DNA of 64,000 nt from Bacillus sp. NTK074B. Its GTDB lineage: Bacteria > Bacillota > Bacilli > Bacillales > Bacillaceae_B. The stretch covers positions 124,001 through 188,000 of the forward strand of contig NZ_JAFKOH010000006.1 in the NCBI RefSeq assembly GCF_017303375.1, in the 5' to 3' direction. Shown here piece after piece: positions 1-9,376 of the stretch. Every line of letters begins with the position of its first letter. Within the stretch, counting starts at the first letter, position 1. Made by a program: the position numbers and the translations under genes. The notes beneath the pieces were generated by a model that made no database searches, was not told where the DNA came from, and worked only from the letters and a program-made list of their open reading frames with translations.

Positions 1-3000
1 TATAGAAGTCCCGGATACTCTTTCCTTCCACTACACCTTGACTGACCGGTTCATTCCCTACATCCACTCCCGAGCTTGCCACTAAATATTCTTCAGGCGT
101 TTCAAATGAGACTTCAAAGGTTCCATATGTGGTATTATACGATTCACCTTTTGGGTCGAAAGGTTGAATGTCCCATCCATCATGATACGTTGCGAGCATC
201 GGATACCATTGGGCAAGGAAAAAGTCATCCCCTTTCCGGGATAAACGCAATCCTTCTTCCGGAAGCGTCATGGTGTACTTGAAACTAACCGTTTTGGATT
301 CCCCGGGTGGCAGCTTTTCGTCAAGATCTACAAGGAGCTGATTCCCATCCAATGAAAACGAAAGACTCTTCCCCCTACTCTGAATGGAACCCATAACGGT
401 TTCTGCATGATCTTTCAGGAACTCCGGTTTATTATCTTCCGTGAACGCATTCGGAATAAAATAAAAACCAATATTCTCAAAAGACTCATCCGAGTGATTG
501 GTCACCTTGATATCTGCTTGAACACTCCACTTTTTCTCATGATCCATTTTCAACTTCAAGTTATAGTCCGCAGATGCTTCCTGGGGAATCCCTGATTCTT
601 TCAGTTCATACTTCTTTCTGCTTTTATTCAGATCTTCTTTGGTTAATTCTGCAACTATGTCCCTGTGCTCATCAGGAATCCTTCCACTAATGAGAAAGCG
701 ATGATATTTCTCAGGAACTTCAAACGTCAACAGAGCAGTTACCTTGCCAGGAAGCTTCACTCTCCCCGCCTGGTAGTTGACCGCGTTCACCACATCCGTT
801 TCCAAAGGATAATATTTCTTCCCTTTTTCATCCAGGAGAGTGTAGGCACCTGGTTTGAACGATATCCTGTCAATATAGGGATCACTACTGTATTTGAAAT
901 CCCAACTGACGGGTATGGTGATGAGCTGATGCTTGTTCTTCGCCCTCAGTTCCGAAGAGGATTGACTGGGTGCTTCAATAAGAATCGATTGCTCGTCAAA
1001 ATCCAGTCTTTCTCCAACGACTGCCTGCTTTTTAGCGAGTTCCTTCGCTTTTAAAAAGGGAAGAGGCGCATCCATGGCGGTATCTTCCTTCTTCTCTTTA
1101 TCCGGTTTGAAAACATCTGTTGTCTTCCCTTCTGTCCCCTGTTGTTCCTCAGGGGCAATCACACTGGCGGTTTCAACCTTATGTCCCTCTGGAATTCCTT
1201 TCCCTAAAAGAGCAAATACTGAGAAGAACATGACTGCCGCTACAGTGACAAGAACGTATTTAAACTGTTTCTCCACTTTTCTATCATTACTGTACGTCCC
1301 ATTCAATCCTTGGAAAGGCGGGGTATTGACTGCTTTTCTTGCCGGTAGGAGGGCGGCTAACACCCCCGTGGAAATCGGAATCAACAGAGACGCCCCATAC
1401 ATCCATAACTGTGCAAAGGGGATGTCCCCATACATCATCCAAACCATCGCAAAGGCAAAGACCAATCCAATGATTCCTGCAAGGACACCGGAAAACATTC
1501 CTTCCAGAATGACCAGCATCCGAACGGTCCCATTCTTCCATCCAAGTGATTTAAACACCGATATTTCCGGCTGTCTTTCAGCCACGTTCTGCCAAATGAT
1601 TTCTGCCGTCGTCAGGACCGCGATGGTCAAGGCGATTCCCATTGCCACATAATGCATCGTGCTGACTTCCATGGCCACATACTCCCCTAACCAGGTCGTG
1701 TACATGACCCCTTTCAAACGTAAGGTGATGAACAGATAAAAGACGAGCAGTCCTGTTGGCAGACCCATGGAAACGACGGATAGAATGGTGCGTTTCCATC
1801 TCGAAAGCATCGAGTTGACCGCCATTCCCACAACGGATTCAGATTTCACAAATCTCTTCTGCTTCACGGTGATTTCACCTGAACGCATCGCTTCATACGG
1901 CCTGATCCTCCTCACCAGATTGGCAGGGATCACCGCACCCATCAAATAAATGCCGAGCCCAATCAATCCGATAAGGGCAACCCTGATAAGGGATGTGTCA
2001 AGATTGTTTGCGACTGTAAACCAGCCTAATATCAGCCAGCTGATGATGGATACAACGGAACCGAGAATAAGGGACTCAAGGAGGAGGAGCTTTGAAAGCT
2101 GATTCGGACGCCACCCCAATGAAAGTAATACGGCAAACTCCCTTTTACGGGCATACATCATAATCAGGTTGGAAGAAAACACGTACACAATGGCCACGAC
2201 CACAACGCTGCCAACGACTCCTGACACTCCAAGTTTTGCTTCTTTAAAAATCGTGATGGAGGAACCGATTTTGATCCACGGTTGTTCGATCCAGCCGAAG
2301 CCCGTTTCCCCCTTTATTCCCGGGATATGGGTCAAAGCAGGCTGAGGAGATGATCCCAATGTGACGTCGACTATCAATCCTGTTTCTTCTTCTATCTTTT
2401 TAGCCACCTTTTGCAGGGTCGCTTCACTTTCTTCATTGAACGTCTCGACACCCTTTACGTTGACACGTATGGCTGATATGGGTTTATCCCCCAGAACATG
2501 CGTTGCTGCTTCCAAGGTGGTCAGCATTAAAGGAGGCTTCGTCAAGAAACCATAGGGATTATTTTCAGGCTTCATATTGACAGGAGGATTAACCGGTTTC
2601 CCATTTTCATCTATTACCCAACTGGCTTTCGAAGGAAAATATGTTTCGACGGGCAGCTCGGTTAAAGGATCCTTTGAAATGTTCAGTTTCTGGGCATCAA
2701 AGATTCCTATGTAATCCAACCTTATCCGAGGCCAGCTCGAGCTATTCTCCCCGAACATCTCAACCGGGCGGTAAGCCTGATCTACCGAGAGAAGGGAGTC
2801 TTCAGGCAGGTTGTAAGGCTCTACTTCATAACTGAATGCCCATCTTTCACTAAATGGGCTCGTTACTGGCTGATAGGTTACAGGAGAAGGCTTCAGAGCC
2901 ATCCAGCTCATGCCACCCATATCATTGGCGTAGCTTGGATTCATGACCGTACTGACAACTTTCTCGTGTGCCTTGTTTGTCGTAAAACGCTTTTCCTCCA

Positions 3001-3853
3001 CTACACTCCCTATTTGCTTGTCAAGGTATGCCTCTCCGCCATTTCCTTTTACTCTTTCCATCGTTTCACTTTGGCTGGCAGGATCAAAGTCCAGATCAAG
3101 CTTTTCCACGGTATAATGTATTTCCCCATCTACAAATTCACGATCGCTTAAAATGACGGGGATTGTTGTATCAGTTAAGTCGCCTTCCAGAGGGGTATCC
3201 ATGACCTCATCTGTTTCTGAGAAATAACGGCTTCCTTTCCCTTTTACAATAGCATGATCCAGTCCGACAAGCTTCGCTTCCTGTTCCGGATCGATTCCGG
3301 CCACGAGGATTTCAGTCCCGTAAGACAGGCTTCCCGGGGATGCCCCGACTCCATACCCCGGGTCCATGCTATACTCCCTTCCACCGCCGATTGTAAAGTA
3401 GTAGTTCCCTCCGTCCACTTCGTCCTTCGCTCCGGTCTTCACCACTTCCTCTTCCTTCAAACGGTAAATACCCGGCTCCGTTACTGATAACTGCGCCATT
3501 TGGACATCATTGAGTACATATCCCATCATGGAGATGGGAGCGGCAATCTCGACTTCTCCCAATTGTTTAATGGTTTCATATTGTTCGAGAGAGATTCCCC
3601 CATCAAGCCCACTCAAGTAGTTTGGTTCCAGCAGATTCATTTCTTCCGTGACGCTTCTTGAATCAGGAGGTCTCACCACCATGTGATAGGAAGATTTCCA
3701 CTTTTTCTGCAGTTCATTTACAATCGTTCCATTGTTCGTCTGCGTCATCCCGACCAGATAGCTAAGTCCGACGCTCAATAACAGAACCCCAATGATTAAC
3801 AGGATGAACCGCTGCTTATCCCTCCACCATGTATTCCATATAAAACGGATCAT
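1..3853 (-). CDS. FtsX/MacB-type ABC permease with M1-peptidase-like C-terminal domain, partial
   Basis: One minus-strand frame opens at the ATG at 3853 and stays open for about 1,284 codons to base 1, so the C-terminus is outside the window. The ATG overlaps the stop of the upstream ATPase gene (ATGA), so the two are translationally coupled. Residues ~11-29 form a membrane segment, followed by a ~500-residue extracytoplasmic part. FtsX-like membrane clusters begin near residue 546 (GVVGSVVVVAIVYVF) and recur to about residue 870. A further ~400 residues follow. About 930-1050 resemble an Ig-like DUF4352 fold. From about 1095 the text resembles the N-terminal beta-domain of M1 aminopeptidases (ADYNLKLKMD, IGFYFIPNAF, LAQWYPMLATY, FEVSFETPEEYLVASSG). 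The HExxH catalytic region would lie beyond base 1. Permease assignment is firm; the M1-like domain is my reading of sequence style. Confidence 0.85.
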   Translation of the reverse strand, partial: MIRFIWNTWWRDKQRFILLIIGVLLLSVGLSYLVGMTQTNNGTIVNELQKKWKSSYHMVVRPPDSRSVTEEMNLLEPNYLSGLDGGISLEQYETIKQLGEVEIAAPISMMGYVLNDVQMAQLSVTEPGIYRLKEEEVVKTGAKDEVDGGNYYFTIGGGREYSMDPGYGVGASPGSLSYGTEILVAGIDPEQEAKLVGLDHAIVKGKGSRYFSETDEVMDTPLEGDLTDTTIPVILSDREFVDGEIHYTVEKLDLDFDPASQSETMERVKGNGGEAYLDKQIGSVVEEKRFTTNKAHEKVVSTVMNPSYANDMGGMSWMALKPSPVTYQPVTSPFSERWAFSYEVEPYNLPEDSLLSVDQAYRPVEMFGENSSSWPRIRLDYIGIFDAQKLNISKDPLTELPVETYFPSKASWVIDENGKPVNPPVNMKPENNPYGFLTKPPLMLTTLEAATHVLGDKPISAIRVNVKGVETFNEESEATLQKVAKKIEEETGLIVDVTLGSSPQPALTHIPGIKGETGFGWIEQPWIKIGSSITIFKEAKLGVSGVVGSVVVVAIVYVFSSNLIMMYARKREFAVLLSLGWRPNQLSKLLLLESLILGSVVSIISWLILGWFTVANNLDTSLIRVALIGLIGLGIYLMGAVIPANLVRRIRPYEAMRSGEITVKQKRFVKSESVVGMAVNSMLSRWKRTILSVVSMGLPTGLLVFYLFITLRLKGVMYTTWLGEYVAMEVSTMHYVAMGIALTIAVLTTAEIIWQNVAERQPEISVFKSLGWKNGTVRMLVILEGMFSGVLAGIIGLVFAFAMVWMMYGDIPFAQLWMYGASLLIPISTGVLAALLPARKAVNTPPFQGLNGTYSNDRKVEKQFKYVLVTVAAVMFFSVFALLGKGIPEGHKVETASVIAPEEQQGTEGKTTDVFKPDKEKKEDTAMDAPLPFLKAKELAKKQAVVGERLDFDEQSILIEAPSQSSSELRAKNKHQLITIPVSWDFKYSSDPYIDRISFKPGAYTLLDEKGKKYYPLETDVVNAVNYQAGRVKLPGKVTALLTFEVPEKYHRFLISGRIPDEHRDIVAELTKEDLNKSRKKYELKESGIPQEASADYNLKLKMDHEKKWSVQADIKVTNHSDESFENIGFYFIPNAFTEDNKPEFLKDHAETVMGSIQSRGKSLSFSLDGNQLLVDLDEKLPPGESKTVSFKYTMTLPEEGLRLSRKGDDFFLAQWYPMLATYHDGWDIQPFDPKGESYNTTYGTFEVSFETPEEYLVASSGVDVGNEPVSQGVVEGKSIRDFY

Positions 3854-4542
3854 ATAGGTTCCACCACTCGATCAGACACAATCCTGCCATCCTTCATTTC
3901 AATGATTCGGTCTGCTTTCCCGGCAAGCTCTATATCATGGGTGACAAAGATGATGCCACAACCTTTATCCTTGTTGAGCGAATGGATGATTTGGAAGATT
4001 AACTCACCTGTTTCAGTATCCAGATTCCCTGTCGGTTCATCGGCCAGAAGCCACTGTGGCTCGTGGACCAATGCCCGGGCAATCGCCACCCTCTGCTGCT
4101 GACCACCTGATAATTGAGAAGGAAGGGAATGTAATTTATCCCCAAGTCCTAGTGATTCCAAAAGTTCGATTGCCCGCTCTTTCTTGTTATACGGAACTTT
4201 TCTTGAGAATAGAGGTGCCATCACATTCTCCATAGCCGTCATAGTCGGAATTAAATGAAACTGTTGAAAAATGAATCCGATGCTCTGAAATCTAAAATCC
4301 GCCATTTCTTTCTGAGTGAATTCCGTGACATCTTTTGATCCAAATAAAATCTTTCCTTCTGTCGGCTTATCCAACGTCCCGATCACACTCAATAACGTCG
4401 ACTTCCCAGAGCCTGATGAACCCACGACAGAGACGAACTCCCCCTGCCGAAACTCGGCAGACACCTGCAGCAAAGCATGGGTCTCAACCCCTTCACCCTT
4501 ATATGCCTTCGAAACCCCATCAACCTTGACCCCAATAGCCAT
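3850..4542 (-). CDS. ABC transporter ATP-binding protein (MacB/LolD type)
   Basis: A 230-residue nucleotide-binding subunit that powers the large FtsX permease encoded immediately downstream, with a 4-nt ATGA overlap. Walker A GSSGSGKST is at residues 41-49, the Q-loop lies in FIFQQFHLIP, the signature is LSGGQQQRVAIARAL, and Walker B with the D-loop is LLADEPTGNLD, followed by a switch histidine in FVTHD. Length and motifs are those of the MacB/LolD/FtsE family, which drive mechanotransmission rather than classical import. No substrate can be read from the sequence. With no two-component genes adjacent, a bacitracin-type BceAB role is not specially supported. Confidence 0.93.
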   Translation of the reverse strand: MAIGVKVDGVSKAYKGEGVETHALLQVSAEFRQGEFVSVVGSSGSGKSTLLSVIGTLDKPTEGKILFGSKDVTEFTQKEMADFRFQSIGFIFQQFHLIPTMTAMENVMAPLFSRKVPYNKKERAIELLESLGLGDKLHSLPSQLSGGQQQRVAIARALVHEPQWLLADEPTGNLDTETGELIFQIIHSLNKDKGCGIIFVTHDIELAGKADRIIEMKDGRIVSDRVVEPI

Positions 4543-4654
4543 TCAAAATCCCCCATTATAATCGTTTGAATTTTTTAACAATTATAACAGATATAATACA
4601 AATATTTCAAAGTTACGTAAATATTATTAAAAGGCACAATTAGAAGCACTATTA

Positions 4655-4667
4655 GAGGGACGGACCT
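4655..4667. repeat. single arm of the GAGGGACGGACCT dispersed element
   Basis: The 13-mer gagggacggacct lies in the spacer between the divergent ABC exporter and DUF488 genes. No partner arm is found in the next 70 bases, so this is a solitary or decayed copy. The rest of the spacer (4543-4807) is AT-rich and holds the two divergent promoters. Confidence 0.8.
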
Positions 4668-4807
4668 AAAAGCAGTGACAAAAGTTGCTTCAACTTGCAT
4701 TTGTTGATCTATGCTGGAGGCTGGAGATGGTTAAACAAAAACCTTTGCTTTCTCCTTTCCATTCGTTATCCTCTAATTAGATAAGAATGGAGGAGGAGAA
4801 TCTTATA

Positions 4808-5173
4808 ATGTCTTTTGTGTTAAAACGGATTTATGATGAGCCGCCCTTAGTAAAAGGACACCGTATTTTAATCGACCGAATCTGGCCACGTGGGATATCA
4901 AAAGAAGACGCCGACTTGGATGAATGGATGAAAGAACTCACCCCCAGCCCCTCTTTACGGAAGTGGTTCAATCACGAAGCCGGGAAGTTCGAGGAATTTA
5001 GGGAAGCATACAAAAAAGAACTTTCTCAAGGTGAAGAAAAGCAGGAGCAGCTGAAAAAGTTAATAAAACTCTCATTGAACAAGCGCGTAGTACTCCTTTA
5101 CGGAGCAAAAGATGATCAGCACAACCACGCCATTGTCCTAAAAGAGGTATTAGACGAAATATCATCCAAATGA
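4808..5173 (+). CDS. DUF488 family protein (YeaO-like)
   Basis: A 121-residue soluble protein beginning MSFVLKRIYDEP. The DUF488 pattern is clear: RIYDEPPLVKGHRILIDRIW, PRGISKEDADLDEWMKELTPS and LRKWFNHEAGKFEEFREAY. The biochemical role of the family is not established. An upstream in-frame ATG at 4787 is open, but the purine-rich GGAGGAGGAG at 4789-4798 is better read as the ribosome site for the ATG at 4808, which starts at the family's usual N-terminus. It is monocistronic; a complete palindromic repeat begins three bases after the stop and may act as its 3' structure. Confidence 0.88.
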   Translation: MSFVLKRIYDEPPLVKGHRILIDRIWPRGISKEDADLDEWMKELTPSPSLRKWFNHEAGKFEEFREAYKKELSQGEEKQEQLKKLIKLSLNKRVVLLYGAKDDQHNHAIVLKEVLDEISSK

Positions 5174-5176
5174 AAC

Positions 5177-5243
5177 GAGGGACGGACCTCTGAAACCAAC
5201 ACGAAACCACCAGGTCCCCCGCTCATTCCAGGTCCGTCCCTCT
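5177..5243. repeat. complete palindromic element, 67 bp
   Basis: Left arm gagggacggacctc (5177-5190), right arm aggtccgtccctct (5230-5243), about 39 bases between. It sits between convergent genes and its right arm supplies the last codons of the TDT-like gene (read as RGTDL). No T-run follows, so it is not a standard intrinsic terminator. Confidence 0.9.
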
Positions 5244-6272
5244 AGATAACTGCTTCGTCTTCTTTCCATGTAGATTTCTGTTCGATCCTGCCCATAAACC
5301 AATCTCGGTTATGAGAAGCAGGAAGACAATCCACATCCAGAAATGCAGGAATCCTTGATGAAACTCATAAAAGTCATTCATATAATAAGGATTTTGATGC
5401 ATGGTCATAGTAAAAGCATAAAACATTCCAAAGGTGAAGTTTCGTGACCACTGACTGATATGATAGGTAAATATCCCTCGTTTCCAGCCCAGTTTCTGAA
5501 TCCGCTTGACCGCCCTCACCACTTCCATCACTTCTATACAAATCAAGAGGATAAACACAAAGAGCCAAAAGATCATCATGATCCTTCCTGAAAACATTTC
5601 TGAAGTGACGAGAGCAAGACCTGTAATGGATAAAGCACCATGAATGATACAGTTTGTGCTTGGCCAATCGTCAATGATCGTCCAAGGATTCCCTCTTATA
5701 TAACGCAGCACCACGATTGTCAAACCAATGGTATAGAGCAGGACCCCAAGTGATATCACTCCAATCAGCAGTCCCTTTGGAAGAGAAAATACCTTCAACC
5801 AGTAGATCACCAATGATTGAGTGGCAACAGCAGACAGCAGCACCACCCCATGAGGAGCATACGCTGACGGTCGTTTCATCAGTTCTTTGAATTGATAGAA
5901 GCAGTTGGCCGTAAACACCACCCATAAGAGAGTATTGATCATCATCATAACCTGTACACCCATGCTCATTGCCGGAAAATATTTAGTGATGACGTTACTT
6001 AACACCGATAGCCCGGCAACCCAGGATCCAACGGCGAATGATTGAACAGGATTTCGTATAAGTACAGTGAAGCATGGCTTCAGTACCCATTGCTTGAAAA
6101 TAGATTGATAGGTGAAGACTGCCAATACTATCAGGAACACAGCCATTACTTCTCCACTCGTGTAGTTGATCCATGTAAAAGCATCCACTGCAGCATAAAG
6201 AAAAATACCAATAGCCATAATGACAGCACCTGAAGCTGGATGGACGATATCTTTATCATCTATTATTTTCAT
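5223..6272 (-). CDS. TDT/SLAC1-like multi-pass membrane protein
   Basis: About 349 residues with roughly ten hydrophobic segments. The opening MKIIDDKDIVHPASGAVIMA, followed by GIFLYAA, resembles the HPA(S)...G start of TehA/SLAC1 (tellurite-resistance/dicarboxylate transporter, TDT) proteins, and NPWTIIDDWPSTNCIIHGAL, then SITG, fits their later helices. Family assignment is moderate and the substrate unknown. I start at 6272 because an earlier ATG at 6395 would overlap the upstream gene by 100 bases; GGGAGGTG lies upstream of 6272 though rather distant (about 13 nt). The C-terminal residues SRGTDLE are encoded by an arm of the dispersed repeat, which appears to have replaced or extended the native end. 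Confidence 0.7.
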   Translation of the reverse strand: MKIIDDKDIVHPASGAVIMAIGIFLYAAVDAFTWINYTSGEVMAVFLIVLAVFTYQSIFKQWVLKPCFTVLIRNPVQSFAVGSWVAGLSVLSNVITKYFPAMSMGVQVMMMINTLLWVVFTANCFYQFKELMKRPSAYAPHGVVLLSAVATQSLVIYWLKVFSLPKGLLIGVISLGVLLYTIGLTIVVLRYIRGNPWTIIDDWPSTNCIIHGALSITGLALVTSEMFSGRIMMIFWLFVFILLICIEVMEVVRAVKRIQKLGWKRGIFTYHISQWSRNFTFGMFYAFTMTMHQNPYYMNDFYEFHQGFLHFWMWIVFLLLITEIGLWAGSNRNLHGKKTKQLSRGTDLE

Positions 6273-6294
6273 CCTTAAACCGAGACACCTCCCT

Positions 6295-6861
6295 TCAGCT
6301 TTCCGGGTCGCGCAGCCACCCGAGAAAAACATCATGAGGAAAATAAACCCTTGAATCAGAAATAAGTTTTGGTAGTAATCTATCCAGCTCATCAACTAAT
6401 TCATTTAGTTCTTTTAGTACCAAACCATTCTCAAACTCCTCTATAGAAACAAGTAACTCGTCTTCATCCAGTACAAATGCTTTTCCATCCTTAAATACGA
6501 GAAGGTCAATAATGAGATCTTCGAAAGAAACGACTTCATTGTTCATATTCGTATTTTTGACGATATTAAAATAAGAGCCTACATACTCACCACTGTAATC
6601 TCTCCAAATATAAAGATTATAAGCGCGATTCTCCCAATAATGCGCAATCGTATAGCTTCCTTTTTGGACGGTCAAGCTTGATTCGTTTATTGACATAGTG
6701 AAATCATCTTCAATCTTATGAAAAAGCACTGCCTCTTCTACTCCCATTTTCAAAACCCTGCAGGAATGATCCACTACACTTCCGTCATAACCAAACTTTC
6801 TCTCTATAATCCGATCTCCAACCTGACCAAAACCGCCCCTTCCATCTCCATACACAATCAT
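6295..6861 (-). CDS. DUF402 domain protein (YgaC/NtdP-like)
   Basis: A 188-residue soluble protein. The DUF402 signature is well preserved: KFGYDGSVVDHSCRVL near the start, YNLYIWRDYSGEYVGSYFNI, then DLLVFKDGKAFVLDEDEL. Characterised relatives in staphylococci are nucleoside tri- and diphosphatases that use an acidic metal site, so a phosphohydrolase role is reasonable but not proven here. The GGAGGG directly abuts the ATG at 6861; the GTG two codons later (6855) has better spacing and could be the true start. It lies 22 bases upstream of the TDT-like gene on the same strand, so the two are probably co-transcribed. Confidence 0.85.
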   Translation of the reverse strand: MIVYGDGRGGFGQVGDRIIERKFGYDGSVVDHSCRVLKMGVEEAVLFHKIEDDFTMSINESSLTVQKGSYTIAHYWENRAYNLYIWRDYSGEYVGSYFNIVKNTNMNNEVVSFEDLIIDLLVFKDGKAFVLDEDELLVSIEEFENGLVLKELNELVDELDRLLPKLISDSRVYFPHDVFLGWLRDPES

Positions 6862-6907
6862 CCCTCCACAACTCCAGTACCAACCTTATCAGTGTAACAA
6901 ATAAAAT

Positions 6908-6974
6908 AGAGGGACGGACCTCTAAGCAACAAAAAATCCTTTGTTTTCAATGCTAATATGAGGTCCGTCCCTCT
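6908..6974. repeat. complete palindromic element, 67 bp
   Basis: agagggacggacctct (6908-6923) faces gaggtccgtccctct (6960-6974). The loop itself has weaker internal complementarity (AAGCAA against TTG...GCTA). It lies between two minus-strand genes, upstream of the DUF402 gene and downstream of the GGDEF/EAL gene. Confidence 0.92.
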
Positions 6975-7003
6975 CACACAATATGGGTGGGTTCGGGTTT
7001 TAT

Positions 7004-9229
7004 TTATTGATTTGATATTTCAACGGAATGCTTTCTTTCAAGTAAAAGTACTTCTAATTCCCGCACTGGCAGCGGACGGCTAAAATAATATCCCTGCCCT
7101 ATCTGACAACCGTTCCCCTTCAAAAATAATACCTGTTCTTCCGTTTCAATCCCTTCTGCTATAGTCGTGAATTTCATGTTTTGACTCATGTCTATGATGG
7201 CTTTTACAATCGAGACCTGATTTGAACTTTTAACAATATCATCCACGAACGATTTATCGATTTTGATATTATCGATTGGTAGATGCCTTAAATTATTCAA
7301 TGAAGAGTAACCCGTTCCGAAGTCATCCATGGATATGGTGACCCCCAACTGTTTTAACCTGTTAAGTACGGAGGTTGACCTTTCGAAGTCCTGCATAATA
7401 CTCTCCGTTATTTCAAGCTCAAGTCGTTCAGGCTGGCACGCGAGATTCTGCAATGTATCTTCCACCATTTGAACAAATCCATCATCTTTGATCTGCCGAA
7501 CAGATATATTCACTGCAACAGGAACAATACCCAATCCATTCTGTTCCCACTCCATGCTTTGTCTGCACGCCTCATGCAGAACCCACTCTCCAATCGGAAT
7601 GATCAAGCCTGTCTCCTCTGCCAGTGGAATGAATTCACAAGGAGGAATCATTCCCAGTTCCGGATGATCCCAACGTACCAACGCTTCTACACCGGTAATC
7701 TCATGGGTATAGAGGTTCACTTTCGGCTGATAATGGAGACTTAATTGGCCAAACTCCAATACCTTTCGCAATCCATTCTCAATTTCCATATTTCTCGAAG
7801 AAGCTTTCTCAAGTTCTGGAAAATAGAACTGAAAATTGTTCTTTCCTCGTTCCTTCGCTAAATACATGGCAGTATCTGCATGCTTAATTAAGCTTTCCTG
7901 ATCCCTTCCATCCTTTGGGTACATACTGATCCCGATGCTCGTTGTCACAAAGAATTCCTGATCATGAATAACGAATGGACGGTTGAAGCTTTGTAATACA
8001 GCCTGCGTCCTATTTCCGACCTCTATTTCACTCAATTCAGAGAGTATGATAATAAACTCATCCCCTCCTTGTCTGAATACAATTCCGTTGTCTTTCACGA
8101 CATTTTTCAATCGCATGGAGACCTTCTCTAAAATGACATCTCCCGTAGAATGTCCCTTCGTATCGTTGATGACTTTGAACCGGTCCAAATCCAAAAATAA
8201 GATGGCAAAGGAATGGTCCGCATTTTCCTCGATGGACTCTTCTAAGTATTGCTTGAATTTATTCCTGTTCGGAAGACCGGTCAAAGAGTCATAATACGCC
8301 ATGGCATGAATCGTTTTCTCTGCTTTCTTCCGATTCGTAATATCCCGGCCGACCAATTGGATGGCCATCCTTCCTCCATACAAGATGGGCATGGCGGAAA
8401 TCTCCAACTCGATTTCTTCTCCGTTAAGGCGAGAAATGGTCAGTTCAAATCGTTCCCCTGAAGTCGAGCCCTTTGTCTCCTCCCTAATGTTCTTGATATT
8501 TTCAAGACTGGTAAAAAGGGCAACGTCTTGGTTGATAATATCTGAAGGGCTTTCTGCACCAATCAGCCTGCTTCCGGCTTCATTGATATAATCAAATGTC
8601 TGGTTGCTGATCACGGCAATGATATCCGGTGACAACTCTACTAAACTACGATATTGATCTTCACTTTCTTTGCGATTGGTAATATCAAATAAAACGCTGG
8701 TAAAAGAAATCATTTCACCGTTTTCATCCAAGGTCGGGATTCCCCTGTCCTGTATCCAGCGAACCTGACCATCCGGCCTGATGATCCGGTAAATACTCAC
8801 ACATGCCTGACCGGCACCTAGGTTCTCCGCCCTTTCGTCCAATACGTGCTTGTCTTCGGGGTGAATCACTTTTTTCCACAGAAGAGTATCCTGATAAAAG
8901 TCGTTTAAAGGATATCCATATAAATTCTCAATCCCCGGTGTGATTAAAAGGACATCTGACTTTAAATCGTGAGACCATATGGCAACATCAAGGGTTTCAA
9001 ATATGTTGTTTAAATTCTTATTGCTCTTGGATAATTCCTTTGTGGCACTCCAATTCCCTCTAAAAAGAAGAAACAATAGAGAAAGCATACAAAGGACTAA
9101 TCCTGTGTGAAGGAGTAATGATCCTTCTACAGAGTGATCAATCGTTTTCCATGAAAAATCCAGTATTTCCAAAAAAATCATTGTTATAAATAGTATGAGG
9201 ACTGTTTTCTTATTTTGTATAAAGAACAT
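7004..9229 (-). CDS. membrane PAS-PAS-GGDEF-EAL cyclic-di-GMP signalling protein
   Basis: 741 residues. Two N-terminal membrane segments (about 8-24 and 37-60) precede two PAS regions (about 75-190 and 193-305; the first ends in the [15 protein letters not shown] linker, the second in [10 protein letters not shown]). A diguanylate cyclase domain has an intact RQGGDEF motif near residue 386. A phosphodiesterase domain has [12 protein letters not shown] near 515, plus [16 protein letters not shown] and [10 protein letters not shown]. Both catalytic motifs are intact, so the protein could make or degrade c-di-GMP; in many hybrids only one activity dominates. GGGAGAG precedes the ATG. It is a single gene with no visible partner; the PAS ligand is unknown. 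Confidence 0.95.
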   Translation of the reverse strand: MFFIQNKKTVLILFITMIFLEILDFSWKTIDHSVEGSLLLHTGLVLCMLSLLFLLFRGNWSATKELSKSNKNLNNIFETLDVAIWSHDLKSDVLLITPGIENLYGYPLNDFYQDTLLWKKVIHPEDKHVLDERAENLGAGQACVSIYRIIRPDGQVRWIQDRGIPTLDENGEMISFTSVLFDITNRKESEDQYRSLVELSPDIIAVISNQTFDYINEAGSRLIGAESPSDIINQDVALFTSLENIKNIREETKGSTSGERFELTISRLNGEEIELEISAMPILYGGRMAIQLVGRDITNRKKAEKTIHAMAYYDSLTGLPNRNKFKQYLEESIEENADHSFAILFLDLDRFKVINDTKGHSTGDVILEKVSMRLKNVVKDNGIVFRQGGDEFIIILSELSEIEVGNRTQAVLQSFNRPFVIHDQEFFVTTSIGISMYPKDGRDQESLIKHADTAMYLAKERGKNNFQFYFPELEKASSRNMEIENGLRKVLEFGQLSLHYQPKVNLYTHEITGVEALVRWDHPELGMIPPCEFIPLAEETGLIIPIGEWVLHEACRQSMEWEQNGLGIVPVAVNISVRQIKDDGFVQMVEDTLQNLACQPERLELEITESIMQDFERSTSVLNRLKQLGVTISMDDFGTGYSSLNNLRHLPIDNIKIDKSFVDDIVKSSNQVSIVKAIIDMSQNMKFTTIAEGIETEEQVLFLKGNGCQIGQGYYFSRPLPVRELEVLLLERKHSVEISNQ

Positions 9230-9326
9230 TCATTACTCTCCCGATGATAAAAATTCTTCCTTTACCCAAGTGTACTATTTATGGGTTTCATTCACAATAC
9301 AGCTAATAATTTCCTCTATACATCAA

Positions 9327-9361
9327 AAAAAGAACCAGCTCCTGAACAAAGCTGGTTCTTT
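9327..9361 (-). terminator. intrinsic terminator of the transglutaminase lipoprotein gene
   Basis: On the minus strand AAAGAACCAGC and GCTGGTTCTT form an 11-bp stem with a short loop, followed by TTTTTTT. It lies just past the stop at 9377. Confidence 0.9.
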
Positions 9362-9376
9362 GAATCGTGATACCAA

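Noticed and set aside
1074..1652. Long open frame opposite the FtsX permease gene
   Set aside because: It is antisense to a continuous, family-recognisable permease frame and shows no domain or ribosome site.
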